From an uncultured Parabacteroides sp. (GTDB lineage Bacteria; Bacteroidota; Bacteroidia; Bacteroidales; Tannerellaceae): DNA of 16,626 nucleotides. Under the pieces are notes generated by a model. That model ran no database searches and was not told the DNA's origin. It saw only the letters and a list, made by a program, of their open reading frames with translations. The first letter of the stretch is position 1. Each line of letters begins with the position of its first letter. The position numbers and the translations under genes were made by a program. Location: NCBI GenBank assembly GCA_937890135.1, contig CALBYC010000180.1:1-16626 (forward strand). Direction: 5' to 3'. Positions 1 to 7,809 of this stretch are shown one piece after another.

Positions 1-865
1 GAAAAGCCTCCGACTGGCAAAAGAGACCGTGAAGCGGTTCAAGCCGGATATTGCCGTGGGGGTGGGCGGGTATGCCAGCGGACCCACCTTGTGGATGGCC
101 TCCTCTTTGGGCATCCCCACTTTGATACAAGAGCAAAACTCCTATGCCGGCGTGACAAACAAGCTTTTGGCGAAAAAAGCGGAGCGCATCTGCGTGGCAT
201 ACGAGGGAATGGATAAATTCTTCCCGGCAGACCGAATCGTGCTGACCGGCAATCCCGTCCGCAAGGATCTGGAGGAAGCGGCTGGCAAAAAAGACGAAGC
301 CTTGCGGTTCTTCGGCCTTTCCCCGGAAAAGAAGACGCTCCTGGTCGTGGGAGGCAGCCTGGGGGCGCGCACCATCAACCAGAGCATCCTGGGCGGTTTG
401 GACAGGCTGTTCGCTTCCGGGGTGCAGCTCATCTGGCAAACCGGGCGCTATTATTATGCCGAGGCATCCAAGCACCTGAAAGCCTACCATGGCATGCCCG
501 TATGGTGTTCGGACTTCATCTCCCGCATGGACTATGCCTATGAAGCCGCCGACCTGGTGGTGTCCCGCGCAGGGGCCAGCTCCATTTCGGAGCTGTGCAT
601 CTTGAAGAAGCCGGTCATCCTTGTCCCTTCCCCCAACGTGGCGGAGGACCACCAGACGAAGAACGCCATGGCCTTGGTGGAGAAAGGCGCGGCTGTCATG
701 GTGCGTGACGCGGAGGCGAGGGACAAGTTGGTTTCGGCCGCTCTGGACTTGATCCGCGACAACGCCAAGCTCCAATCTTTGTCCGACCACATTGCCGAAA
801 TGGCGCATTTCCATAGTGCCGAGCAAATAGTGGACGAAATCATGAAGATTATAGAAAGAAAATAG
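1..865 (+). CDS. murG: MurG, lipid II-forming N-acetylglucosaminyltransferase (5' end cut by the window)
   Basis: MurG transfers GlcNAc from UDP-GlcNAc to lipid I at the cytoplasmic face of the inner membrane, giving lipid II. The reading frame is already open at the window edge (first full codon at position 2), so this is a 3' fragment of about 287 residues. Compared with the usual length of about 355-370, roughly 80 N-terminal residues including the GGTGGH loop lie outside. Visible family motifs, in fragment numbering: GVGGYASGP (20-28), then QEQNSYAG-TNK, GNPVRKDL, the second-domain glycine loop VVGGSLGARTINQ, and RAGASSISEL, the counterpart of the E. coli RSGALTVSE region that contacts the donor nucleotide, followed by EDHQTKNA. 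The GTG at 29 is an internal codon, not the start. murC follows after 35 nt in the same direction, as in Bacteroidales dcw clusters. Identification is very secure. Confidence 0.96.
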   Translation, partial: KSLRLAKETVKRFKPDIAVGVGGYASGPTLWMASSLGIPTLIQEQNSYAGVTNKLLAKKAERICVAYEGMDKFFPADRIVLTGNPVRKDLEEAAGKKDEALRFFGLSPEKKTLLVVGGSLGARTINQSILGGLDRLFASGVQLIWQTGRYYYAEASKHLKAYHGMPVWCSDFISRMDYAYEAADLVVSRAGASSISELCILKKPVILVPSPNVAEDHQTKNAMALVEKGAAVMVRDAEARDKLVSAALDLIRDNAKLQSLSDHIAEMAHFHSAEQIVDEIMKIIERK

Positions 866-873
866 TAACTTTG
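866..873 (+). promoter_or_regulatory. Possible internal -7 element ahead of murC
   Basis: The octamer TAACTTTG fits the Bacteroidota -7 consensus TAnnTTTG and lies in the 35-nt gap between murG and murC, right after the murG stop. No TTG is seen about 19-21 nt upstream, and an 8-mer with only six fixed bases can occur by chance. It is recorded as a weak candidate for an internal promoter serving murC-ftsQ-ftsA-ftsZ. Confidence 0.25.
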
Positions 874-900
874 AATCGTTTGCGGTAGAGAAGAAAAGAT

Positions 901-2286
901 ATGGATATACGAGAGATAACATCTGTCTATTTCGTGGGAGCCGGCGGCATAGGAATGAGTGCGCTGGTCCGCTATTTTTTGGCCAAAGGCAAGAAAGTGG
1001 CAGGATATGACCGCACGCCATCCGCATTGACCGCCGAGTTGTCGGAAGAGGGGGCGTTGATCCATTACGAGGAAAACGTGGCCCTTATCCCTGACTTCTG
1101 CAAGAATCCGGCAACCACCTTGGTCGTTTACACGCCTGCCATCCCCGACAACCATGCAGAGCTTTGTTTCTTCAGGGATAACGGATTCGAAGTGATGAAA
1201 CGTGCCCGCGTGTTGGGAGAAATAACCCGCAGTTCGAGGGGCTTGTGCGTGGCGGGCACCCATGGCAAGACGACGACATCGTCCATGGCCGCCCATCTTT
1301 TGAAGCAGTCGCATGTGGACTGCAACGCTTTCCTGGGGGGAATCCTGAAAAACTACGACAGCAACTTGATGCTGTCGGACAAGAGCGACCTGACGGTCAT
1401 CGAGGCGGACGAGTTCGACCGCTCTTTCCATTGGCTGACTCCGTACATGGCGGTGGTGACGGCGGTGGATGCGGATCATTTGGACATTTACGGGACGGCC
1501 GAGGCATACCGGGAAAGTTTTGAACATTTCACTTCCCTGATTCGCCCGGACGGATGCCTGATTCTGAAAAAAGGGGTGGAAATCACTCCCCGTTTGCAAC
1601 CCGGTACCCGCTTGTATACCTATTCCGCCACGGAAGAGGCCGACTTCTGCGCGCGTAACATCCGCATCGGGAACGGCGACATCTTGTTCGATTTTGCCGG
1701 ACCGGGCGTTTGCATCCGCGACGTGAAACTGGGCGTCCCGGTGAAAGTCAACGTGGAGAACGGCGTGGCTGCCATGGCATTGGCTTGGCTGAACGGAGTG
1801 ACGGAGGAAGAAATACGCCGGGGCATGGCTTCGTTTGCCGGTCCTGTCCGCCGTTTCGACTTCCATCTGAAAAGGGATGACATCGTCTTGTTGGACGATT
1901 ATGCCCACCATCCGGCCGAGCTGAAGGCCTGCATCCTGTCTGTGAGAGAGCTTTATCCGGGCAAGAGGCTGACGGGCATTTTCCAGCCCCATTTGTATAG
2001 CCGCACGAGGGACTTCGCCGCCGATTTCGCCGCCAGCCTTTCCTTGTTGGACGAATTGGTACTGCTGGACATCTATCCTGCCCGAGAAGCACCGATACCC
2101 GGGGTGACTTCCCGGATTATATTTGACAAGGTGACCATCCCGGACAAACGCATGGTCCGCAAGGATGAATTGTTGGACTTGGTCCGCCGGGAGGCAGGCC
2201 GTTGGGAAGTCGTGCTGATGGTAGGCGCGGGGGACATCGACCGCCTGGTTGAACCTGTAAAACAAATATTGGAAGAGGAATCGTGA
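901..2286 (+). CDS. murC: MurC, UDP-N-acetylmuramate--L-alanine ligase
   Basis: MurC is the ATP-dependent cytoplasmic ligase that adds L-alanine to UDP-MurNAc, the first amino acid of the peptidoglycan stem. The 461 residues match the usual family length. Domain order is visible: an N-terminal Rossmann-like UDP-binding region with GAGGIGMSAL (13-22); the central Mur ligase ATPase domain with P-loop GTHGKTTT (119-126), EADE (168-171) and DADHLDIYG (190-198); and a C-terminal domain with DDYAHHPAE (332-340) and FQPHLYSRT (361-369). DDYAHHPAE marks MurC rather than MurD, E or F. The ATG at 901 places the glycine loop at the expected distance from the N-terminus. The stop overlaps the ftsQ start (GTGA, 2283-2286), which suggests translational coupling. 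There is no murB or ddl between murC and ftsQ, unlike E. coli. Confidence 0.98.
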   Translation: MDIREITSVYFVGAGGIGMSALVRYFLAKGKKVAGYDRTPSALTAELSEEGALIHYEENVALIPDFCKNPATTLVVYTPAIPDNHAELCFFRDNGFEVMKRARVLGEITRSSRGLCVAGTHGKTTTSSMAAHLLKQSHVDCNAFLGGILKNYDSNLMLSDKSDLTVIEADEFDRSFHWLTPYMAVVTAVDADHLDIYGTAEAYRESFEHFTSLIRPDGCLILKKGVEITPRLQPGTRLYTYSATEEADFCARNIRIGNGDILFDFAGPGVCIRDVKLGVPVKVNVENGVAAMALAWLNGVTEEEIRRGMASFAGPVRRFDFHLKRDDIVLLDDYAHHPAELKACILSVRELYPGKRLTGIFQPHLYSRTRDFAADFAASLSLLDELVLLDIYPAREAPIPGVTSRIIFDKVTIPDKRMVRKDELLDLVRREAGRWEVVLMVGAGDIDRLVEPVKQILEEES

Positions 2287-3011
2287 TCCGTGCATTATCC
2301 ATAGTCGTGGCGGCGCTGCTTGCGGCATACGTGGCAGCGATGGCGTTCTTCTTCCGGGATGTCAAGGAGGACGGGATGTGCGCCGATGTGCAGGTCGTCT
2401 TGCGGGACAGCCTGGAGAAGCATTTCGTTACGGAGGGCGATGTCGTCTACCTGTTGAAGAAGGCAGGCATTTATCCGGTCGACCAGCCCATGAAAGAAAT
2501 CAATACCGAGAAAATAGAACGAAAGTTGATTGCCTATGACATGATTTCCAACATAGAGGCGTATAAGACTCCTTCCCGCATGATAAAGTTGGAAGTTGAG
2601 CAGAAAATGCCTATCTTGCGGGTGAATAGCACGTCGGGCAATTATTACGTGGATAACAGAGGCAGCGTGATGCCGTTGAGCCGCCATTATGTCGCCCACG
2701 TGTTGGTGGCGAGTGGTTATATAGACAAAGAATTAGCCACGGGCGACCTTTACCACTTTGCGCGGTTTTTGCAAGAAAACGAGTTTTGGAATGACCAAAT
2801 CGACCAGGTTTACGTGGATGCCGACAACGAAATCGAATTGATTCCATTGGTGGGAAACCACAAAATCTTGTTGGGGTCTTTTGATGATTACCAAAAGAAA
2901 CTGGAAAACTTGAAACTCTTTTATGAACAGGCGATACCCAAAGTCGGTTGGGAAAAGTATAGCTTGATTAATCTGAAATATAGGAACCAGATAGTTTGTA
3001 CGAAAAGATAA
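2283..3011 (+). CDS. ftsQ: FtsQ/DivIB-type cell division protein
   Basis: FtsQ is a bitopic inner-membrane protein that links early and late septal proteins; its periplasmic part recruits the FtsB/FtsL and FtsW/FtsI complexes. The 242-residue product has a single N-terminal membrane segment (about residues 4-24), then a periplasmic region with a POTRA-like stretch (about 33-105, containing the HFVTEGDVVYLL and IERKLIAYDMISNIEAY segments) and a C-terminal beta region. The GTG at 2283 is the likely start: it gives the transmembrane helix right at the N-terminus and overlaps the murC stop as GTGA, while later ATG codons would remove part of the membrane anchor. FtsQ sequences diverge strongly, so the call rests on position between murC and ftsA together with topology. 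It is followed by ftsA after 12 nt. Confidence 0.93.
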   Translation: MIRALSIVVAALLAAYVAAMAFFFRDVKEDGMCADVQVVLRDSLEKHFVTEGDVVYLLKKAGIYPVDQPMKEINTEKIERKLIAYDMISNIEAYKTPSRMIKLEVEQKMPILRVNSTSGNYYVDNRGSVMPLSRHYVAHVLVASGYIDKELATGDLYHFARFLQENEFWNDQIDQVYVDADNEIELIPLVGNHKILLGSFDDYQKKLENLKLFYEQAIPKVGWEKYSLINLKYRNQIVCTKR

Positions 3012-3023
3012 ATAGATAATAAT

Positions 3024-4436
3024 ATGGAATACACGGACTTTATAGCGGTAATAGATTTGGGCACTTCCCATATTGTCGGAATGGTCGGAACTAAGAACCA
3101 GGAAAACGTTCTCTCCATCCTCGCCTACGACACAGAGAAATCAGAGGCGTGTGTTCGCAGAGGATGTGTATATAATGGTGAAGAAACAGCCAATAAGGTC
3201 ATCCGCCTGGTGAAAAAGTTGGAAAACAAACTGGGCGGTGCCAAAATCGCTAAATTATATATAGGCGTAGGCGGGCAGTCCATCCGCACCTTGGACCACA
3301 TGGTCTCCAAGACTTTGGGCGAAGAAGGGGAGGTGACCCGCGAATTGCTGCGGCAGTTGGAAGAGGAGTGCCGCAACTACAAGCCTGCGGGGTTGGATAT
3401 CTTGGATATTGCAGACCCGGTGTATGTGCTGGACGGTAAGGAGGAGCTCAACCCGCTCAGCCTTTCCTGCTCCCGTATCGAGGCGCATTATAAGTTGATT
3501 GTGGGCAAGCCCGCCATCAAGACTTCCCTCATGACCAACCTGGCCGAACGCACCAGAATCCCGGTAGCCGGCCTGCTGCTTTCCCCCTTGGCCTTGTCCG
3601 ACATGTTCATGTCTTCTTTCGACAAGCGCGCATCCGTCTTGATAGACTTCGGTGCGGGGGTCACGTCCGTCACGATTTTCAAGGAGGGGCACTTGCTCTC
3701 CATGACAGTCATCCCGCTGGGGTCCTGCTTGATTACCCGCGATCTGATGACGGCGTTCAATGTCTCCGAGAACGAGGCCGAACGTCTGAAACGCACCTAC
3801 GGCAGCGCTTTGCCGTTGGATTTCGCCAAGGAGGGGGAAAAGGTGGACGTGCATAAAGTGGACGACTACCATATTCAGGAAGTCCCTTTGTATGACATCA
3901 ACGAGGTCGTGGAAGCGCGTTCCCGTGAAATTCTGGAAAACGTGTATGCCCGTTTGGAAGAGGCCGGAATCGCCAGGGATTCAAGTTTCTCCGTGACGAT
4001 TACCGGTGCGGGTTCTTTGTTGAACCATTTGCAGGAGGCCATCAGCCAGCGTTTCAAGATGGCTGTCCATTATCCTTCTGTCCGCGACGATATCATGGAC
4101 AGCGCGGCGAAGATGATAGCGAACAACCAGGAGCTTGCCACCGCTGTCGCTTTGTTGCTCAAGGGGAAAGAAAATTGTGCTTATGTACGTAAACCCGAAC
4201 CCAGGCCCGAGCCCAAACCGGAACCCAAGCCCAGAGAAGTGGATGTCCCGGTGACGGAAACGCGCGAAAGCGGACAGGAAACGGAGGGGAAAAACAATGG
4301 ATTGCCGGACGAACCGGAAAACACTGGCAATGGACGACACCCGGAAGGCGGGAAAAAGAGGGCCAAGTGGTGGGAAAAATTGGGAGATACCATCAATGGC
4401 AAACTGGATTCATCGGATCTCTTTAGTGGCGAATAA
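3024..4436 (+). CDS. ftsA: FtsA, actin-like membrane tether of the Z-ring
   Basis: FtsA is an actin-fold ATPase that anchors FtsZ filaments to the inner membrane and recruits later division proteins. Visible parts: phosphate-1 motif AVIDLGTSHI (8-17); the FtsA-specific 1C region (about 80-165, with YIGVGGQSIRTL); phosphate-2 motif VLIDFGAGVTSVTIF (205-219); and the adenosine motif ITGAGSLL (326-333). At 470 residues it is about 50 longer than E. coli FtsA. The extra length is a C-terminal extension: a proline/charge-rich linker (about 390-445) with a PEPK repeat, then KRAKWWEKLGDTINGKL (445-461). That last segment looks like the conserved amphipathic membrane-targeting helix, displaced outward by the linker. 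It sits between ftsQ and ftsZ (18-nt gap), the standard order. The ATG at 3024 puts the first nucleotide motif where expected. Confidence 0.97.
   Translation: MEYTDFIAVIDLGTSHIVGMVGTKNQENVLSILAYDTEKSEACVRRGCVYNGEETANKVIRLVKKLENKLGGAKIAKLYIGVGGQSIRTLDHMVSKTLGEEGEVTRELLRQLEEECRNYKPAGLDILDIADPVYVLDGKEELNPLSLSCSRIEAHYKLIVGKPAIKTSLMTNLAERTRIPVAGLLLSPLALSDMFMSSFDKRASVLIDFGAGVTSVTIFKEGHLLSMTVIPLGSCLITRDLMTAFNVSENEAERLKRTYGSALPLDFAKEGEKVDVHKVDDYHIQEVPLYDINEVVEARSREILENVYARLEEAGIARDSSFSVTITGAGSLLNHLQEAISQRFKMAVHYPSVRDDIMDSAAKMIANNQELATAVALLLKGKENCAYVRKPEPRPEPKPEPKPREVDVPVTETRESGQETEGKNNGLPDEPENTGNGRHPEGGKKRAKWWEKLGDTINGKLDSSDLFSGE
4194..4232 (+). repeat. In-frame 12-nt tandem repeat coding PEPR/PEPK in ftsA
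   Basis: Three imperfect 12-nt units (CCCGAACCCAGG, CCCGAGCCCAAA, CCGGAACCCAAG) plus a final CCC encode PEPRPEPKPEPKP, residues 391-403 of FtsA. The units differ mostly at synonymous or Arg/Lys positions, so protein sequence is conserved more than DNA sequence. It begins the flexible linker between the actin-like core and the C-terminal membrane helix. Confidence 0.85.
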
Positions 4437-4454
4437 TATAGAAGGAAACAGACA

Positions 4455-5810
4455 ATGGACGAGAATGTGTTGAAAATTAAAATGGCAACTGCCCCCGATG
4501 CGATTATCAAGGTAATCGGGGTGGGAGGCGGCGGTGGCAATGCCGTCAGCAATATGTACAAGGAAGGAATTCATAATGTTTCCTTTGTGTTGTGTAACAC
4601 GGACATGCAGGCCTTGAACGGTTCGGATGTCCCGACGAAGTTGCTGCTGGGAAGGACGACCACTTGCGGCTTGGGTTCCGGCGACCAGCCCGAACGGGGC
4701 AGGAAAGCGGCTGAAGAGAGCGAGGAGGATATCCGCAAAATGCTGAGTGACGGGACGAAGATGGCTTTCATCACTGCCGGCATGGGAGGAGGGACCGGTA
4801 CGGGAGCTGCTCCTGTCATCGCCCGGATTTCCAAGGACATGGGAATTCTGACGGTGGGCATCGTGACCATCCCTTTCCAGTTCGAAGGACAGTTCAAGAT
4901 TGTCCAGGCTTTGGAAGGCGTGGAAGCCATCGCGAAGAACGTGGATGCCTTGCTGGTCATCAATAACGAGAAAGTGCGCGAGCTGTATTCGGAAATCGGC
5001 CTGAAAATATCGGTGGCGTATGCCAAGGCGGACGAGACCTTGACCGTAGCCGCCAAGAGCATTGCGGAAATCATCACCATCCAAGGCGTGCAGAACTTGG
5101 ACTTCGCCGATGTGAAAACGACCATGACCGACGGCGGCGTCGCTTTGATGAGTAACGGCTATGGCGAGGGAGAGGGACGTTTGCAACAGGCAATCGACCA
5201 AGCGCTGAGTTCTCCGTTGCTGAACAACAACGATGTATTCAACGCCCAGCGTATCTTGTTCAATATCTATTCCAGCCATGACAACGAGTTCCGAATCGAC
5301 GAAATGGCGGAAGTGCATAAGTTCATGGCTCGATTCCGCAACAGGTTCCGTGTCAAATGGGGCTTCGGTTTTGATGACACCCTGGGCGACAAGATAAAAA
5401 TCACCCTGTTGGCCACCGGGTTCGGCTTGGACGACATACCGGAAATGGCCCGGCAGCATCAAGCCAAGAGGGAGCTGAAGACCGAAGAGGAGCAGCGCGA
5501 GGAGGCGGAGCGCGTCGCGCAGGAACAGCGTGAGCGTGACTTGCTGGAGAAGTATGGCTACAAGGTGAACCGCCGTTCCCTGGCGGAAGTGGTCGTCCTG
5601 TCGAGGGACGAATTGGACGATAACGCGCTGATCGTCGAACTGGAAGACCACCCGACCTATAACCGCAAATTGCAAGACATAAGCCGGATGCGAGGCGACA
5701 GGGCGGAGGAACCTGCCGTTGCGGGAAGGACTACGTTCAGCGCATTCCATCCCGATTCCCGGAATGACAAGAAAGGGAACAACAAGACTTCAAGAATCAG
5801 TTTTAAGTAA
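4455..5810 (+). CDS. ftsZ: FtsZ, tubulin-like division GTPase
   Basis: FtsZ polymerises with GTP into the Z-ring at the division site. Seen in the 451 residues: the N-terminal GTP-binding domain with GVGGGGGNAVSNM (22-34), tubulin signature GGGTGTG (111-117) and TIPFQFEG (138-145); then the T7 synergy loop NLDFADV (214-220), which carries the acidic residues that complete the neighbouring subunit's active site. The second domain runs to about 325. After that comes a charged, probably helical segment rich in Glu/Arg/Gln (about 335-365), a conserved-looking patch VVVLSRDELDDNALIVELEDHPTYNR split over 379-404, and a basic tail ending RISFK. I do not see the usual C-terminal FtsA-binding peptide (PxFLR-like). 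A purine-rich GAAGGA lies 8 nt before the ATG and resembles a Shine-Dalgarno site, unusual in this group. Confidence 0.98.
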   Translation: MDENVLKIKMATAPDAIIKVIGVGGGGGNAVSNMYKEGIHNVSFVLCNTDMQALNGSDVPTKLLLGRTTTCGLGSGDQPERGRKAAEESEEDIRKMLSDGTKMAFITAGMGGGTGTGAAPVIARISKDMGILTVGIVTIPFQFEGQFKIVQALEGVEAIAKNVDALLVINNEKVRELYSEIGLKISVAYAKADETLTVAAKSIAEIITIQGVQNLDFADVKTTMTDGGVALMSNGYGEGEGRLQQAIDQALSSPLLNNNDVFNAQRILFNIYSSHDNEFRIDEMAEVHKFMARFRNRFRVKWGFGFDDTLGDKIKITLLATGFGLDDIPEMARQHQAKRELKTEEEQREEAERVAQEQRERDLLEKYGYKVNRRSLAEVVVLSRDELDDNALIVELEDHPTYNRKLQDISRMRGDRAEEPAVAGRTTFSAFHPDSRNDKKGNNKTSRISFK

Positions 5811-5832
5811 CATTATAAAATAAGTATATACA

Positions 5833-6282
5833 ATGGATTTGTTTGAGAAAGTCAGCGAAGACATTAAAAACGCGATGAAGGCAAAGGACAAGGTTGCCCT
5901 TGAGACATTGAGGAACGTGAAGAAAGTTTTCTTGGAAGCAAAGACGGCCCCGGGTGCAAATGATACGTTGACAGACGCGGATGCGCTGAAGTTGCTTCAG
6001 AAATTGGTCAAGCAAGGAAAAGATTCTGCTGCCATATATGTGGAACAGGGTCGCCAGGACCTGGCGGACGGCGAGCTGGCCCAGGTCGTTGTCCTGGAAA
6101 AGTATCTGCCCAAGCAGATGTCTGCCGAAGAACTGGAAGCCGAATTGAAGAAAATCATCGCCGAGGTGGGAGCCACTTCCCCGAAGGAAATGGGCAAGGT
6201 GATGGGTGTCGCTTCGAAAGCGTTGGCAGGACGGGCGGAAGGCCGTGCCATCTCCGAGGCTGTCAAAAAACTGTTGGCGTAA
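5833..6282 (+). CDS. GatB/YqeY-domain protein
   Basis: The 149-residue product matches the stand-alone YqeY family, all-helical proteins resembling the C-terminal tail domain of the GatB subunit of tRNA-dependent amidotransferase. GatB tails contact tRNA, but the role of free YqeY proteins is not settled. Seen here: N-terminal helix MDLFEKVSEDIKNAMKAKDK, the LETLRNVKK segment, KQGKDSAAIYVEQGRQDLADGE, EKYLPKQMSAEEL, and the closing GKVMGVASKALAGRAEGRAIS stretch, in family order and full length. It starts 22 nt after ftsZ on the same strand and is followed by a strong terminator, so it is probably the last gene of the division operon. No signal peptide or membrane segment is seen, so it is presumably cytoplasmic. 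Confidence 0.93.
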   Translation: MDLFEKVSEDIKNAMKAKDKVALETLRNVKKVFLEAKTAPGANDTLTDADALKLLQKLVKQGKDSAAIYVEQGRQDLADGELAQVVVLEKYLPKQMSAEELEAELKKIIAEVGATSPKEMGKVMGVASKALAGRAEGRAISEAVKKLLA

Positions 6283-6315
6283 TGCTTCGTCCTCGCCATG
6301 CAAATAATGAAAAAC

Positions 6316-6356
6316 AAAAGAGACACAGAGCCATGACGTGCTTTGTGTCTCTTTTT
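6316..6356 (+). terminator. Intrinsic terminator closing the murG-ftsZ-yqeY operon
   Basis: Perfect 12-bp arms AAAAGAGACACA (6316-6327) and TGTGTCTCTTTT (6344-6355) can be extended inward by about four more pairs (including one G-T), leaving a loop near CATGACGT, and run into a T tract. The hairpin starts 34 nt after the yqeY stop and lies before the real start of the next gene, so transcription of the division cluster should end here. Confidence 0.9.
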
Positions 6357-6381
6357 CATGAATAGAAAAACTTATGATAAG

Positions 6382-7797
6382 ATGATAACTTTTACTTGCT
6401 GCTTGATAGCTTTGATCGTCGGCTATTTCGTATATGGGAAAATGATAGAGAAAATGGTGGGCATCGACACGGAAGCCGTGACGCCCGCCTACCGTTTCCG
6501 GGACGGCGTGGATTATATCCCGATGCCTACTTGGAAGATATTTATGATACAGTTCTTGAACATCGCCGGCCTTGGCCCGATATTCGGCGCCATCTTGGGG
6601 GCGAAGTTCGGTACCGCCTCTTTCCTGTGGATCGTCTTCGGGAGCATTTTCGCCGGAGCCGTGCATGATTTCCTGTCCGGCTACCTCTCCTTGAAGAAAG
6701 GGGGGGCGAGCCTGCCCGAAATCATCGGATGTTATTTGGGGGAGAGGTGCAAGAAAGTGATGTGCGGCTTTATCGTCCTGCTGATGATATTGGTCGGCGT
6801 GGTGTTCGTGGCGGGTCCGGCCGGCTTGCTGGCGAGCTTGACCCCCGGCTACCTCGACACGATGTTTTGGATACTGGTGATATTCCTGTACTATATACTC
6901 GCCACGTTGCTGCCTATCGATAAAATCATCGGCAAGGTCTATCCTTTGTTCGCGATGGCGTTGCTGTTCATGGCCGTAGGCATATTGGTGATGTTGTTTG
7001 TCAAGCATCCCGCCTTGCCGGAATTGACAGACGGCCTGCGCGACCAGCACCCCTCCGGCCTCCCGATCTTCCCGATGATGTTCGTCAGCATCGCCTGCGG
7101 GGCCATATCCGGTTTCCACGCCACCCAGAGCCCGTTGATGGCAAGGTGCATGAAGAACGAGAAGTATGCCTACCCGGTCTTTTATGGCTCCATGATCACG
7201 GAAGGCATAGTCGCCTTGATATGGGCGGCGGCCGCCACCTACTTCTTCCAGGAGAACGGGATGGACGAGGACAATGCGGCTGTCGTCGTGGACTCGATTA
7301 CCAAGGACTGGCTGGGGACTATCGGGGGAATATTGGCGGTGCTGGGGGTCATTGCCGCTCCTATCACTTCCGGCGACACGGCTTTCCGTTCCGCTCGCCT
7401 GATCGTGGCGGACTTCCTTCACGTCGAACAGAAAAGCATTGGCAAGCGTTTGCTGATATGCATCCCGATGTTCCTGCTTTCGATAGCGATCTTGCTCTAT
7501 TCGCTGAGCGACAAGGAGGGATTCAACATGATATGGCGTTATTTCGCCTGGACCAACCAGACATTGGCCGTCTTCACGTTATGGGCGCTGACCGTCTACC
7601 TCCAGCAGAGCAAGAAGGCGTATGTCGTGACGTTGCTGCCCGCCTTGTTCATGACCATGGTTTGCGGGACTTATATTTTCGTGGCGCCCGAAGGCTTGTC
7701 GCTCCCTTACGGAGTATCGTTGGCCTTGGGGGCTGTCATCACCGCCGCGGTGTTCTCCTGCTTCGTCTATGCGGCAAATAAATCCAGGACTCACTAA
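6382..7797 (+). CDS. cstA: CstA-family inner-membrane transporter (short form)
   Basis: CstA proteins are polytopic inner-membrane transporters; characterised members take up peptides or pyruvate. This 471-residue protein is much shorter than E. coli CstA (701) but carries the family core. Seen: first membrane helix from residue 1, FLNIAGLGPIFGAILGA (58-74), HDFLSGYLSLKKGGASLPEIIG (95-116), then GAISGFHATQSPLMARCM, TSGDTAFRSARLIVADF and YFAWTNQTLAVFTLWAL, among about a dozen hydrophobic helices. I place the start at ATG 6382, which opens directly into the first helix (MITFTCCLIALIVGYFVYGK). The frame stays open upstream to ATG 6358 and TTG 6343, but those codons overlap the terminator hairpin or add a polar tail. 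No TAnnTTTG element is seen just upstream. The next gene follows after 12 nt, so both are probably co-transcribed. The substrate cannot be told from sequence. Confidence 0.92.
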   Translation: MITFTCCLIALIVGYFVYGKMIEKMVGIDTEAVTPAYRFRDGVDYIPMPTWKIFMIQFLNIAGLGPIFGAILGAKFGTASFLWIVFGSIFAGAVHDFLSGYLSLKKGGASLPEIIGCYLGERCKKVMCGFIVLLMILVGVVFVAGPAGLLASLTPGYLDTMFWILVIFLYYILATLLPIDKIIGKVYPLFAMALLFMAVGILVMLFVKHPALPELTDGLRDQHPSGLPIFPMMFVSIACGAISGFHATQSPLMARCMKNEKYAYPVFYGSMITEGIVALIWAAAATYFFQENGMDEDNAAVVVDSITKDWLGTIGGILAVLGVIAAPITSGDTAFRSARLIVADFLHVEQKSIGKRLLICIPMFLLSIAILLYSLSDKEGFNMIWRYFAWTNQTLAVFTLWALTVYLQQSKKAYVVTLLPALFMTMVCGTYIFVAPEGLSLPYGVSLALGAVITAAVFSCFVYAANKSRTH

Positions 7798-7809
7798 AAA
7801 GAATACGAC

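Noticed and set aside
538..2328. Long open frame on the minus strand opposite murG and murC (596 codons)
   Set aside because: It lies wholly antisense to two certain genes, has a His/Gln/Arg-rich low-sense composition, and shows no domain. It reflects codon bias in GC-rich genes.
4410..5750. Long minus-strand open frame opposite ftsZ
   Set aside because: It is antisense to all of ftsZ, with no recognisable motif, and is a shadow of a strongly conserved gene.
5803..7422. Long minus-strand open frame opposite yqeY and cstA (539 codons)
   Set aside because: It spans the terminator and two real genes on the other strand, has a His/Gln-rich composition, and has no plausible promoter.
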